Assembly (NCBI GenBank): GCA_035507035.1 | Contig: DATJOJ010000003.1 | Coordinates: 67,195 to 131,194 of the forward strand | Direction of reading: 5' to 3' | Length of the DNA: 64,000 nt | From: DATJOJ01 sp035507035 | Lineage (GTDB): Bacteria; Acidobacteriota; Terriglobia; Terriglobales; Acidobacteriaceae | Shown: positions 7,883-16,492 of the stretch, piece by piece | How the letters are laid out: each line of letters opens with the position of its first letter | Numbering within the stretch: the stretch's first letter is position 1 | Program-made: the position numbers and the translations under genes | Notes under the pieces: model-generated | Told to the model about the DNA's origin: nothing | The model's database searches: none | The model's input: the letters and a program-made list of their open reading frames with translations, nothing else

Positions 7883-10024
7883 ATGCGAAGCGCAGCCAAG
7901 ACCGCGAGTGCCGGCGAGGAACAAAAGCTGGCAGAAACTTTGTCCTCGCTCTACAAGACCGTTCTGGAGCGAATCAGCGCGCATGCATCGCTTTTTGAAG
8001 TGCTCGAGTGTTTGTGTAAGTTCATGGAGAAGCACTTTCCGGAACTGACCTGCTCGGTATTGCTGCTGGAGGCGGATGGAGTAACGCTGCGGCACGGCGC
8101 GGCACCGAGTCTTCCCCCCGAATACAACACACGCGTAGACGGCATCCAAGCAGGACCGGCGGCGGGTTCGTGCGGGACCGCTGTCCATCGCCGGACGCAG
8201 GTCATTGTCCGGGACATTGCAACCGATCCCCTGTGGAGCAGCTTTGCCCAACTCGCCTTACCCTATGGACTGAAAGCATGCTGGTCAACTCCCATTACTT
8301 CGCGGGAAGAAAAGGTACTGGGAACTTTCGCGGTCTACTATCGCGAAACGCGCGACCCCGACCCTCGACACCTGCACCTGGTGCAATGCGCGACTCACCT
8401 TGCCGGGGTAGCGATTGAGCGGCACCAAGCGGACCAGCAACTGCGCGCCGCCGAAACCCGCTACCGTGCTCTGGTCGAGAACCTGCCCGCAATCACCTAC
8501 ATCGCGGAAGTCGGTGTCCTGGGCCGATGGCTCTATGTCAGCCCGCAAATCCAATCGATCCTGGGATTCTCGCCTGAGGAATGGTTGGCGGACGCGTCCA
8601 ACTGGATCAATCACGTTCACGCGGACGACCGCGAGCGCGCGCTGGAGGCGGAGACGCGTTTCTGGGAAATCGGAGGAATCTACCGCGCGGATTACCGCAT
8701 GATCGCGCGGGACGGCAGAGTCATTTGGCTCCGCGATGATGCCGTGTATCTGAAAACTCCCGACGCGCAGAAGCCGGTCATGCAGGGAGTGTTGCACGAT
8801 ATTACGGACTACAAACAATTGGAAGATCAGCTGCGGCAATCGCAGAAGATGGAAGCGGTGGGACAGTTGGCGGGTGGCGTGGCGCACGATTTCAATAATC
8901 TGCTGATGATTATCCAAGGCCGCACTGAGAGAATTATGGAACGTGCGCTTGAGGGCGATGCGACGCACAAGGATGCCCGTGAAATCAAAGAAGCATCGGA
9001 GCGCGCCACAGCTTTGACACGGCAGTTATTGGCCTTTAGCCGCAAGCAGGTGCTGCAGCCCAAGCTGTTGGATATGAACCAGGTGGTTGCCGAAGTTGGC
9101 AGGATGCTACAGCGTTTGATCGGGGAGAACATTGAGGTTGAGTTGCACACGGCGGCATCCTTGTGGCCTGTGAAAGTGGATCGCGTACAGATGGAGCAGG
9201 CAGTACTGAACCTCGCCTTGAATGCGCGTGACGCCATGCCGAGCGGTGGCAAGCTGACGATTGCCACCCGCAATGTGGCGATGGATGAGGTTCAGGCAAA
9301 AGAACAGGGGTCGATTCGATCGGGAAACTATGTCGCGCTCGAAGTCCGCGATACGGGAACCGGGATGGATGCAGAGACCCAGGGACACATCTTCGAACCA
9401 TTTTTCAGCACCAAGGAACTGGGAAAAGGGACGGGGTTGGGATTGGCCAGCGTTTATGGCCTGGTAAAACAGAGTGGCGGCTGCATCTCATTTCAGAGCA
9501 AGCTGGGGCACGGAACAACTTTTATCATCTACCTCCCCGAGAGCGCGGGAGAAATGCCGACAAAACCACAAGCGGCGCTTCCGACGGTGCGAACTCAGGG
9601 CAGCGAGACAATTCTGGTGGTCGAAGATGAAGATCAAATCCGCGACATGGTCTGCCAATATCTGCAGCAAAATGGATATAGTGTGTTGCACGCCCAGAAC
9701 GGCAAGGATGCGCTAGAGATTGCCCAACGGTATCGAGGATCAATCCATTTATTGCTCACGGATGTCGTCATGCCAGAAATGAGCGGGCATGAACTGGCGC
9801 GGGACTTAAGACGGGTGCGCCCGCGATGCAAAATCTTGCTGACTTCGGGATATCCGGAACACGCCGCGGTCAGCGAGCGGGCATCCAATCAAAGCGCTGA
9901 AACGCTACAGAAGCCTTATGCCCTCAATCAGTTAGCAAGGAAGATTCGAGAGCTGCTTGAAACCTCGGATGCTTTCACGGCTCAGAGTTCGAACAGCCCG
10001 AAACTGCAACAACCGAGCCAGTAG
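7883..10024 (+). CDS. Hybrid sensor histidine kinase (GAF-PAS-HisKA-HATPase-REC)
   Basis: A 713-residue soluble hybrid kinase with no membrane segment. In order: GAF domain (about 25-180), PAS/PAC (about 190-315), dimerisation and phosphoacceptor domain with GGVAHDFNN (His335), ATPase domain with N box NLALNARDAMPSGG, G1 box DTGTGMD and G2 GKGTGLGLASVYG, then a receiver domain (about 575-695) with phosphoacceptor Asp627 in LLLTDVVMP. It probably senses a cytoplasmic ligand or redox signal and phosphorylates its own receiver or passes phosphate on. No partner regulator is adjacent, so it is an orphan. A short inverted repeat (TTTGCT/AGCAAA) lies just before the start. Confidence 0.95.
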   Translation: MRSAAKTASAGEEQKLAETLSSLYKTVLERISAHASLFEVLECLCKFMEKHFPELTCSVLLLEADGVTLRHGAAPSLPPEYNTRVDGIQAGPAAGSCGTAVHRRTQVIVRDIATDPLWSSFAQLALPYGLKACWSTPITSREEKVLGTFAVYYRETRDPDPRHLHLVQCATHLAGVAIERHQADQQLRAAETRYRALVENLPAITYIAEVGVLGRWLYVSPQIQSILGFSPEEWLADASNWINHVHADDRERALEAETRFWEIGGIYRADYRMIARDGRVIWLRDDAVYLKTPDAQKPVMQGVLHDITDYKQLEDQLRQSQKMEAVGQLAGGVAHDFNNLLMIIQGRTERIMERALEGDATHKDAREIKEASERATALTRQLLAFSRKQVLQPKLLDMNQVVAEVGRMLQRLIGENIEVELHTAASLWPVKVDRVQMEQAVLNLALNARDAMPSGGKLTIATRNVAMDEVQAKEQGSIRSGNYVALEVRDTGTGMDAETQGHIFEPFFSTKELGKGTGLGLASVYGLVKQSGGCISFQSKLGHGTTFIIYLPESAGEMPTKPQAALPTVRTQGSETILVVEDEDQIRDMVCQYLQQNGYSVLHAQNGKDALEIAQRYRGSIHLLLTDVVMPEMSGHELARDLRRVRPRCKILLTSGYPEHAAVSERASNQSAETLQKPYALNQLARKIRELLETSDAFTAQSSNSPKLQQPSQ

Positions 10025-10031
10025 TCACGCA

Positions 10032-10122
10032 ACGGCTCCCTTTCCGCAGAAATAAGTGTCACTTCCATAGCTGACTTCCTCCGGAGCCGTCAGGCAGGCC
10101 TCGGTGATCTGCCGCTACCGAG
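10032..10122. other. Intergenic hairpin-forming region upstream of the ammonia-lyase gene
   Basis: The 288-bp gap between the kinase and the lyase has no gene. It opens with ACGGCTCC (10032-10039), which can pair with GGAGCCGT (10083-10090), then CTCGGT (10100-10105) with ACCGAG (10117-10122). Neither stem is followed by a T tract, so they are not obvious terminators. They may be a leader structure or chance. Confidence 0.35.
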
Positions 10123-10230
10123 AGATTTCGCCTCTTAAGAATACGATGGCCGCCCGCGACCATGGCAAAAGTACGACGCACACAACATGGTGTGACCCGA
10201 GATCGAGATCGAGAGATGCGAAGTGAAATC

Positions 10231-10256
10231 ATGGGTCACGACCGGACGTGACCCAT
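10231..10256. promoter_or_regulatory. Perfect 10-bp inverted repeat, candidate operator
   Basis: ATGGGTCACG (10231-10240) and CGTGACCCAT (10247-10256) are perfect inverted arms around six bases. A further half-site-like TGTGACCC lies at about 10192. It sits 57 bp before the ammonia-lyase start, where a repressor or activator would act. As RNA it would also form a strong hairpin. Confidence 0.5.
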
Positions 10257-10312
10257 GTCATACCGCCACGCGAGATGACAGGAATAGCGTAAAGAATGGA
10301 CTGGAGTGTGAC

Positions 10313-11890
10313 ATGACTACTTTGTCTGAGGCAGTCGCATCAGCAGGATCCAGCGAAAAAGTTGAGGTTCCAATCGTGCTGGATGGGCATTCTCTGAGCA
10401 TTGAGGAGGTCGTATCTGTGGCGCGCGGCCGGGACAAGATCGAACTCAGCACGGATGCCGTAACACGCATCAATCGCTGCCGCGATCTGTTGGAACGCAA
10501 AATTCAGGCGCGCGAGATCATGTACGGCGTGAACACCGGGATTGGCGAGCTTTCGGAGGTCATTCTGACTCCGGAACAGGTTGAAAAATATCAGAAGTAT
10601 CTCCTCTATTCGCACGCCGCGGGATGCGGCGAACCCATGGCGGAAGAGAACGTCCGCGCGGCGATGCTGTCTCGACTAAACACGCATTGCTGGGGACATT
10701 CCGGCATTCGGCTGGAAATTGTGCAGACCCAACTGGAAATGCTGAACCGCGGTGTAACGCCGGTCGTGTGCCAGAAAGGATCAGTCGGAGCCTGTGGCGA
10801 TCTTTCCCCTATGGCACAGATGGCGATTACGCTAATGGGAGAGGGCCAAGTCTTTTACACGGGACGAAAACTGCCAGCCACGCAAGGCATGGCCGAGGCA
10901 GGCATTCCAACAATTGCGTTTCGCGAGCGCGATGGTCTGGCTGCGATTAACGGGTCGAATTTTATCTGTGGCATCGGCTGCCTGGAACTTTACGACGCAG
11001 AGCGGTGGTTGAAGACGCAGGAAGTGGCGCTGGCGATGACGCTTGAAGCGCTCAATGCCAACATGAATGCCTACGACCCTCGGATTCATGTGGTGCGCGG
11101 ATATCCAGGAGCACAGGAGTGCGCAGAGAACGTTCGCAACTTGACGGAGGGTTCCGAATTGCTGAGGCGGCCCGGGAAAAAAGTGCAGGACGCATACTCC
11201 TTGCGGTCCAGCCCGCAAGTGATCGGAGCGGCCCGCGAAGCTTTTAAGTGGGCACGTTATATGTTGGAGATAGAGCTTAACCATGCTGCCGACAATCCAA
11301 CGTTTTTTCCGGACGAAGAATTGGTGCTGACGGGGGCGAACTTCCAGGGTACACCGATGGCATTCTCGCTAGAAATGGTGGGGATGTCAGTGACTACGGT
11401 CGCTGCGCTCTCTGAGCGGAGGCTGAACCGGCTGATGAATCCTCATCTTTCGATGGGACTGCCGGCTTTTCTCACAAAGGGTGCGGGGATGTTCTCGGGC
11501 ATGATGCTCTCGCAATATACCGCCGGGGCACTGGTTTGCGAGAACCGCGTGCTCTCCACGCCCGCAGCGACGGGGTCGATTCCGGCTGCCGCCGATCAGG
11601 AAGACTTTGTGTCGATGGGAATGACGACGGCGATCAAAACACGGCAAATTATCGAGAATGCGTGGTATGTGGTAGCAATTGAGCTGATGGCCGCTGCACA
11701 GGCTTTCGACATGCGCGCTCCTGTCAAGCCAGCTCCGGCCACTCAGGCCGTTTATGAAGCCATTCGCGGGCACGTGAAAAAGCTAGAGGAAGATCGCGTG
11801 CTGCATGAGGACATCAATAATTTGGCCGTATTGGCGAAAGATGGAATATTTCTCCAAGCTGCGGAACAGGCCGCAGGAAAGTTAAATTAA
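10313..11890 (+). CDS. MIO-family amino-acid ammonia-lyase (histidine/phenylalanine ammonia-lyase family)
   Basis: A 525-residue enzyme of the family that removes ammonia from His, Phe or Tyr using an autocatalytically formed MIO electrophile. Family marks are the Tyr loop MYGVNTGIGELS, LYSHAAGCGEP (a Ser-His pair as in histidine ammonia-lyase), the MIO region GSVGACGDLSPMA, ELNHAADNP, and a C-terminal DQEDFVSMG (Glu as in histidine lyases). The MIO triad reads Ala160-Cys161-Gly162 (Cys codon TGT at 10793-10795) instead of Ala-Ser-Gly. The start at 10313 has GGAG upstream. No other histidine-degradation gene (hutU, hutI) is adjacent, so the substrate is uncertain. Confidence 0.88.
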   Translation: MTTLSEAVASAGSSEKVEVPIVLDGHSLSIEEVVSVARGRDKIELSTDAVTRINRCRDLLERKIQAREIMYGVNTGIGELSEVILTPEQVEKYQKYLLYSHAAGCGEPMAEENVRAAMLSRLNTHCWGHSGIRLEIVQTQLEMLNRGVTPVVCQKGSVGACGDLSPMAQMAITLMGEGQVFYTGRKLPATQGMAEAGIPTIAFRERDGLAAINGSNFICGIGCLELYDAERWLKTQEVALAMTLEALNANMNAYDPRIHVVRGYPGAQECAENVRNLTEGSELLRRPGKKVQDAYSLRSSPQVIGAAREAFKWARYMLEIELNHAADNPTFFPDEELVLTGANFQGTPMAFSLEMVGMSVTTVAALSERRLNRLMNPHLSMGLPAFLTKGAGMFSGMMLSQYTAGALVCENRVLSTPAATGSIPAAADQEDFVSMGMTTAIKTRQIIENAWYVVAIELMAAAQAFDMRAPVKPAPATQAVYEAIRGHVKKLEEDRVLHEDINNLAVLAKDGIFLQAAEQAAGKLN

Positions 11891-11913
11891 AATGTGAGCC
11901 TTTACGGCCGTTT

Positions 11914-13104
11914 TCACTGCTTCAGCGTCTGTACCTCGACGGAGAACACCGATGGAAGGTTCTCAACGATAGGTTTCCAGCTGTCGCCGGCGTCAGCCGA
12001 ACAATATACCTGGCCGCCCGTGGTGCCAAAATATATGCCGCATTTGTCCAGCGAGTCCACTGCCATCGCGTCGCGCAGTACGTTCACGTAGCAATTGCTT
12101 TGTGGCAACCCCTTGGTGAGCGGCTCCCACTCATCGCCTCCGCTGCGGCTGCGATAAACGCGCAACTTGCCTTCCAGTGGAAAATGTTCGCTATCGCTTT
12201 TGATGGGGACAACGTAAAGCGTTTCGGGTTCGTGGGCGTGAACATCAATGACAAAGCCAAAATCGGTGGGCAAGTTGCCGCTGACCTCGTGCCACTGATC
12301 GCCCGAATTGTCACTGCGCATGACATCCCAATGTTTCTGCATAAACAACACGCCAGGCCTTTCTTGACTCATGGCGATGTGGTGAACGCAGTGGCCAATT
12401 TCAGCGTTGGAATCGGGGATATACTGCGACCGGAGCCCTTGATTGATCGGCTTCCAAGTCTGGCCGCCGTCGTCAGTGCGGAAGGCGCCGGCGGCGGAGA
12501 TCGCAATCCACATCCGCTGCGGGTTGCCACGATCAAGCACGATGGTGTGCAGGCATAAGCCGCCCCCACCCGGCTGCCAGTACGGGCCGGTGCCGTGGCC
12601 GCGAAGGCCGGCTAGTTCCTGCCAATTCTCGCCGCCATCGGTAGAGCGAAATAAAGCCGCATCTTCCACTCCCGCGTAGACGGTGTTCGCGTCAGTAAAC
12701 GACGGCTCAAGATGCCACACACGCTTGAACTCCCAGGGATGCTGCGTACCGTCGTACGATTGATGAGTGGTCAAAGGCTTGCCAGTTTCCGCAGAAGCGT
12801 CGTAGCTGAATTTGTTGCTCGTGCCTTTGGCCCCACCACCCTGACCAACCACCGGCTGGCCGACCGGAGTTCCCGGCTGATGCCAGGTTTTCCCGCCGTC
12901 GTCTGAACGCTGAATGACTTGCCCAAACCATCCGCTGGTTTGCGATACATAAATTCGATTGGGGTCCGCTGCCGATCCCTTCATGTGATAGACTTCCCAC
13001 CCCGCAAAGTGTGGCCCGCTGACTTCCCATTTATCACGCTTGCCGTCGGCTGTAAGAATGAATGCGCCTTTATGCGTGCCAACTAATACTCGTACTCCGC
13101 TCAT
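11914..13104 (-). CDS. BNR/sialidase-like beta-propeller protein
   Basis: A 396-residue protein of repeated blades with the Asp-box pattern S-x-D-x-G-x-T-W: QRSDDGGKTW, FRSTDGGENW, FRTDDGGQTW, MRSDNSGDQW, YRSRSGGDEW, YCSADAGDSW. This is the fold of VPS10/sortilin and sialidase propellers. Many bacterial members have no known enzyme activity. There is no signal peptide, so it appears cytoplasmic. The start at 13104 is set by AGAAGGAG six bases upstream. An earlier in-frame start seems spurious. It is convergent with the ammonia-lyase (24 bp apart). Confidence 0.85.
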   Translation of the reverse strand: MSGVRVLVGTHKGAFILTADGKRDKWEVSGPHFAGWEVYHMKGSAADPNRIYVSQTSGWFGQVIQRSDDGGKTWHQPGTPVGQPVVGQGGGAKGTSNKFSYDASAETGKPLTTHQSYDGTQHPWEFKRVWHLEPSFTDANTVYAGVEDAALFRSTDGGENWQELAGLRGHGTGPYWQPGGGGLCLHTIVLDRGNPQRMWIAISAAGAFRTDDGGQTWKPINQGLRSQYIPDSNAEIGHCVHHIAMSQERPGVLFMQKHWDVMRSDNSGDQWHEVSGNLPTDFGFVIDVHAHEPETLYVVPIKSDSEHFPLEGKLRVYRSRSGGDEWEPLTKGLPQSNCYVNVLRDAMAVDSLDKCGIYFGTTGGQVYCSADAGDSWKPIVENLPSVFSVEVQTLKQ

Positions 13105-13273
13105 CCATGGCTCCTTCTGGAGGTTTTTATGATTTGCTTCGGTTGTGCTTCCCTGTTTGCAGGTAGGATAACCGAATCCTCCGAATCTCGCTGAAGGATT
13201 TCCACGCTCGCCGGACAACGGTAGGACTCACGATCGAATCGAAGTGGGCAACAATCAGCCCGAGGTCAACTCG

Positions 13274-13717
13274 ATGAAAGCTCCCTTCCTGATCGGACGC
13301 ATGCTGTTTGGTGGGTTCTTTTTATACAGCGGAATCAATCATCTGCGAAATCATGAATCGATGGCGCCACATGCGGAAGCCAAAGGTGTGCCCGCGCCGA
13401 ACGCAGCGGTCGCGCTTTCCGCTGTCCCGCTCATTGTCGGCGGGACGAGTTTGCTACTCGGCGTTAAACCAAAACTGGGAGCGGCGGCGATCCTGATGTT
13501 TCTCGGCGGAGTCTCTCCGGTGATGCACGATTTCTGGCGCAATGAAGATGCCAACGAACGCATGAACAACATGGTCAACTTCATGAAGAACCTGGCGCTA
13601 GCTGGGGGCGCGCTTGCCCTGATGGGAGTGGAGGAACCATGGGAAGCGAGTATTCCTGTTGGGCGGCCTACACTCCGCGAAAGAGCCCGCGCCATTGGCC
13701 GAAAGCTCGCGGCGTAG
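13274..13717 (+). CDS. DoxX-family membrane protein
   Basis: A 147-residue protein with four hydrophobic segments, starting GRMLFGGFFLYSGINHL and including the AAILMFLGGVSPVMHDFW segment typical of DoxX/SURF4-type proteins. DoxX members are inner-membrane proteins, some linked to quinone or thiol redox. The role here is unknown. The ATG at 13274 follows GAGG by about nine bases. A GTG 30 bases upstream is possible. Divergent from the propeller gene. Confidence 0.85.
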   Translation: MKAPFLIGRMLFGGFFLYSGINHLRNHESMAPHAEAKGVPAPNAAVALSAVPLIVGGTSLLLGVKPKLGAAAILMFLGGVSPVMHDFWRNEDANERMNNMVNFMKNLALAGGALALMGVEEPWEASIPVGRPTLRERARAIGRKLAA

Positions 13718-13733
13718 AGCCCGTTAAACGGGC

Positions 13734-13864
13734 ATGGGCTCGGGCTGCGGAACGGGTGGAACTACGTCAGGCTCGGGGTCTGGGAGCCCCGGGAAAACGT
13801 CGGGATCGGACCCAGGCTCGGGTTCGGGATCGGGCTTCGGTAGGGGCTGGGGTTTGGGAAAGGT
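13734..13864. repeat. Low-complexity G-rich tract (degenerate GGGATC/GGGCTC hexamers)
   Basis: About 130 bases made largely of variants of TCGGG, with many runs of three or more G. Translated, one frame reads almost only Gly and Ser and the opposite strand reads Pro and Ser, which reflects composition rather than a gene. It fills the gap between DoxX and EngB. The several G runs could form G-quadruplexes on the plus strand. Confidence 0.5.
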
Positions 13865-13989
13865 GGAGTTTTTCGACTCAGTAACCATTCTCTATCGATG
13901 CAAAATCCTCCGTTTGGTTTTCCTCGGATTGACCAGCAGTGCGATTTCCACGCGCTTGCAACTTTGTTCGGACATCGGCAAACTGATCT

Positions 13990-14610
13990 GTGCGTATTTT
14001 GTCCCGATTCATGACGGCGGCGATCGACGCCGGCCACTTCCCGGCACCGGCATTGCCGGAAGTTGCTTTTCTGGGCAGATCGAACGTTGGCAAGTCCAGC
14101 GTGATTAATTCGCTGGTCGGAAAGAAGCTGGCAAAGACCAGCTCCACGCCAGGACGAACTCGCAGTATTAATTTCTTCGAACTGCGCTGGGCGGGAAAGC
14201 CGCATCCCGAGATGGTTTTCGTGGACTTGCCAGGATACGGCTATGCGCAAGTCTCGCGGGAAATTTCCAGCCAGTGGCCAACTTTTATTGAGCCGTACTT
14301 GAAGCAGCGTCCCTGCCTGGCGTTGTGTTTAGCGTTGGTGGACGTGAACGTTCCGCCGCAGGAAAGCGACCGGCAACTGCTGCAGTTCTTGGGTGAAGTG
14401 GGACGGCCTTTCTTGATCGTGGGCACGAAGAGCGATCGATTGTCGGGCAATCAACTGCGCAATGCTCTGCGAACCTTCTCGGGTGAGTTTCCTCAGGCGC
14501 GATTGATTCCGTTTTCAGCGCGAACCGGTGCCGGACAAGACGAACTTTGGCGGGAGATTCGAAATACCGTTCAGCAGGATCGTGGTTCTGCGCAGCAAGT
14601 GGCGCTGTAA
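13990..14610 (+). CDS. engB: Ribosome-biogenesis GTPase EngB (YsxC/YihA)
   Basis: A 206-residue GTPase needed for assembly of the large ribosomal subunit. G1 is GRSNVGKSS (29-37), the G2 region is TPGRTRSINFF, G3 is DLPGYGYA (79-86), G4 is TKSD (about 147), and a terminal PFSARTGAG resembles G5. The GTG at 13990 is preferred because it aligns with the usual N-terminus. A stop lies two codons upstream, and the ATG at 14011 would lose the first strand. No clear ribosome-binding site is visible. Confidence 0.95.
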   Translation: MRILSRFMTAAIDAGHFPAPALPEVAFLGRSNVGKSSVINSLVGKKLAKTSSTPGRTRSINFFELRWAGKPHPEMVFVDLPGYGYAQVSREISSQWPTFIEPYLKQRPCLALCLALVDVNVPPQESDRQLLQFLGEVGRPFLIVGTKSDRLSGNQLRNALRTFSGEFPQARLIPFSARTGAGQDELWREIRNTVQQDRGSAQQVAL

Positions 14611-14709
14611 ATCCGCGATTGGATCGCGTCTACCGCAAAGCTCGCCAAGGAACTCGCAAAGATCGCCGGGCAAACCGACCAATTTCCACGATCGATAAAC
14701 CCCGAGGAT

Positions 14710-14737
14710 TTGTCTATCCCTGAGCATCCGCTATGAT
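14710..14737 (+). promoter_or_regulatory. Promoter of the epimerase gene; probable leaderless start
   Basis: TTGTCT (14710-14715) and TATGAT (14732-14737) with 16 bases between. The -10 begins 15 bases before the ATG at 14747, the same geometry as the TetR gene, and no Shine-Dalgarno site is present. Confidence 0.5.
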
Positions 14738-14746
14738 TAGAAACTT

Positions 14747-15688
14747 ATGTCCACATACCTGATCACGGGCGTGGCTGGATTTATTGGATCGGCTTTAGCC
14801 CGCGCAGTCCTGGCACTAGGAGATCAAGTGCGCGGGATCGACAATCTCTCGACGGGAAAACGCGAAAACCTAAGCGAAATCCGCAAACAGATTGATCTTC
14901 GAGAAGCCGATCTGCTCGACATGGCAGCGATACGAGAAGCGTGCTCCGGAGTGGATTACGTCCTGCATGAGGCGGCGATTCCCTCGGTGCCGCGGTCGGT
15001 GAAAGATCCGCTGGAAAGTAATCGGGCGAATGTTGACGCGACAGTCAATGTGCTGGTGGCCGCACGAGACGCGAAAGTGAAGCGAGTGGTTTATGCGGCA
15101 TCATCGTCGGCTTACGGCGACACGCCAACTTTGCCCAAGCGCGAGGACATGCCGCCCAGTCCCATTTCGCCGTATGCCGTGGCCAAACTGGCCAGCGAGT
15201 TCTATATGACCTCGTTCTGGCGGTGTTATGGATTGCCGACGGTTTCGCTGCGATACTTCAACATTTTTGGACCCCGGCAAGACCCGTCTTCGCCATACTC
15301 AGGCGTGCTGGCGAAGTTCATTACGCAGATGCTGAAGGGCGACCAGCCAATCATTTTTGGCGATGGCACGCAGAGCCGTGATTTTACGTATGTCGATAAC
15401 GTCGTGAACGCGAATCTGCTCGCGTGCCGAGTTCCGGCGGAACAGGTTGCCGGGCGTGTGTTCAACGTCGCCACTGGTTCGCGCATCGACTTGAATGAGA
15501 CGTTCCGCGCACTTAAAAAGCTGACTGGTTACAACGGTGAAATAAAATACGAGGCCGAGCGCGCTGGAGATGTGAAACATTCGCTAGCCGATCTTGCGCT
15601 AGCCGCGAAGCATCTTGGTTACAAGCCCACGGTGAATTTCGAAGAGGGTCTGCGGCGGACGATCGAGTGGTATCGCAGCCAGGCGTAA
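14747..15688 (+). CDS. NAD-dependent sugar-nucleotide epimerase (UDP-glucose/UDP-GlcNAc 4-epimerase type)
   Basis: A 313-residue extended short-chain dehydrogenase. The Rossmann motif is GVAGFIG (8-14), catalytic residues fall in AASSSAYGD (Ser119-121) and YAVAK (Tyr143, Lys147), and the substrate-binding part contains LRYFNIFGPRQ and FGDGTQSRDFTYVDNV. It resembles WbpP-type UDP-N-acetylglucosamine 4-epimerases more than GalE in its RSVKDP region (inference). A role in polysaccharide precursor synthesis is likely. No glycosyltransferase genes are adjacent. Confidence 0.9.
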   Translation: MSTYLITGVAGFIGSALARAVLALGDQVRGIDNLSTGKRENLSEIRKQIDLREADLLDMAAIREACSGVDYVLHEAAIPSVPRSVKDPLESNRANVDATVNVLVAARDAKVKRVVYAASSSAYGDTPTLPKREDMPPSPISPYAVAKLASEFYMTSFWRCYGLPTVSLRYFNIFGPRQDPSSPYSGVLAKFITQMLKGDQPIIFGDGTQSRDFTYVDNVVNANLLACRVPAEQVAGRVFNVATGSRIDLNETFRALKKLTGYNGEIKYEAERAGDVKHSLADLALAAKHLGYKPTVNFEEGLRRTIEWYRSQA

Positions 15689-15783
15689 TGAATCTTAACG
15701 GCTGAACGCCGTACCAGCCCACGTTCCATGCCCGTTACTTTCGTGATCTGTGGCCGGGTTACGAGCGCGACTAGAGTTGGAGT

Positions 15784-16446
15784 ATGACCCTGTCATCCAT
15801 GGTGGTTTCTCGCGACTGGCCGGAAGTCAGCGTGTTGGAATGCATCTTGAGCAGTTTGCAAATCGGGGTAGAAGTTGAACCCGAACCTGAGCGCGCCCGC
15901 GCCAAGCTGGGAAAGTCAAAGATCGACGCGCTGATTGTAGATTGCGATCTCGAGGGCAGCGGCAAATTCCTGCACGGTCTGAACGGCAAGCTCAACAGCA
16001 TTCCGGTCATGATTCTGAGCAGCCGCGAACGGTGCGGCAGTTTCGAAGATAGTGAGGCCGACTTTGTCTTCGAGAAGCCAATTTCGGTCGAAAAAGCGGT
16101 GCATACGCTTTCGGCGGCGCGAAATCTGATTCTGGATGGAAGACTCCGCTATCACCGGCACACCTTGCAAATTCCAGTGACCATCAGGTGTGGAAAGAAC
16201 AAACGTCTGCAGGCAGAACTGCTGAATTTGAGCCAGGGAGGCATCGCGGTGCGAAGCCGCACTGCGATTCCGAGCGGACCGGTTCAGATGGAGTTTGCAC
16301 TGCCGGGAAGCGATAAGCCTTTGAAGGCCGGGGGACTGGCAGTTTGGAGCCGACCAGACGCTTGCGGGATTAAGTTCACCGAAGTGAAGCCTGCGGCGAA
16401 GCGCGACCTGCAATTGTGGCTGGCCCAGCAGTATTTAACGCATTAG
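15784..16446 (+). CDS. PilZ-domain protein with receiver-like N-terminal domain
   Basis: A 220-residue protein. Residues 1-115 look like a degenerate response-regulator receiver: IDALIVDCDLEG holds an Asp at the usual position, and VFEKPIS contains the conserved Lys-Pro. Residues 118-215 form a PilZ domain with LNLSQGGIAVRS matching (D/N)xSxxG. The upstream arginine motif reads R-L-R-Y-H-R, which does not match strict RxxxR spacing, so cyclic-di-GMP binding is uncertain. TTGGAGT precedes the ATG. It converges with a second PilZ gene 46 bp away. Confidence 0.82.
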   Translation: MTLSSMVVSRDWPEVSVLECILSSLQIGVEVEPEPERARAKLGKSKIDALIVDCDLEGSGKFLHGLNGKLNSIPVMILSSRERCGSFEDSEADFVFEKPISVEKAVHTLSAARNLILDGRLRYHRHTLQIPVTIRCGKNKRLQAELLNLSQGGIAVRSRTAIPSGPVQMEFALPGSDKPLKAGGLAVWSRPDACGIKFTEVKPAAKRDLQLWLAQQYLTH

Positions 16447-16492
16447 GCCTCTACTCACCTTCAAGAACCGAAGGGGTGAGCATCCACCGCCC

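Noticed and set aside
13734..14108. Gly/Ser-rich open frame after DoxX
   Set aside because: Composition-driven by the G-rich repeat, no family match, and it overlaps engB in another frame.
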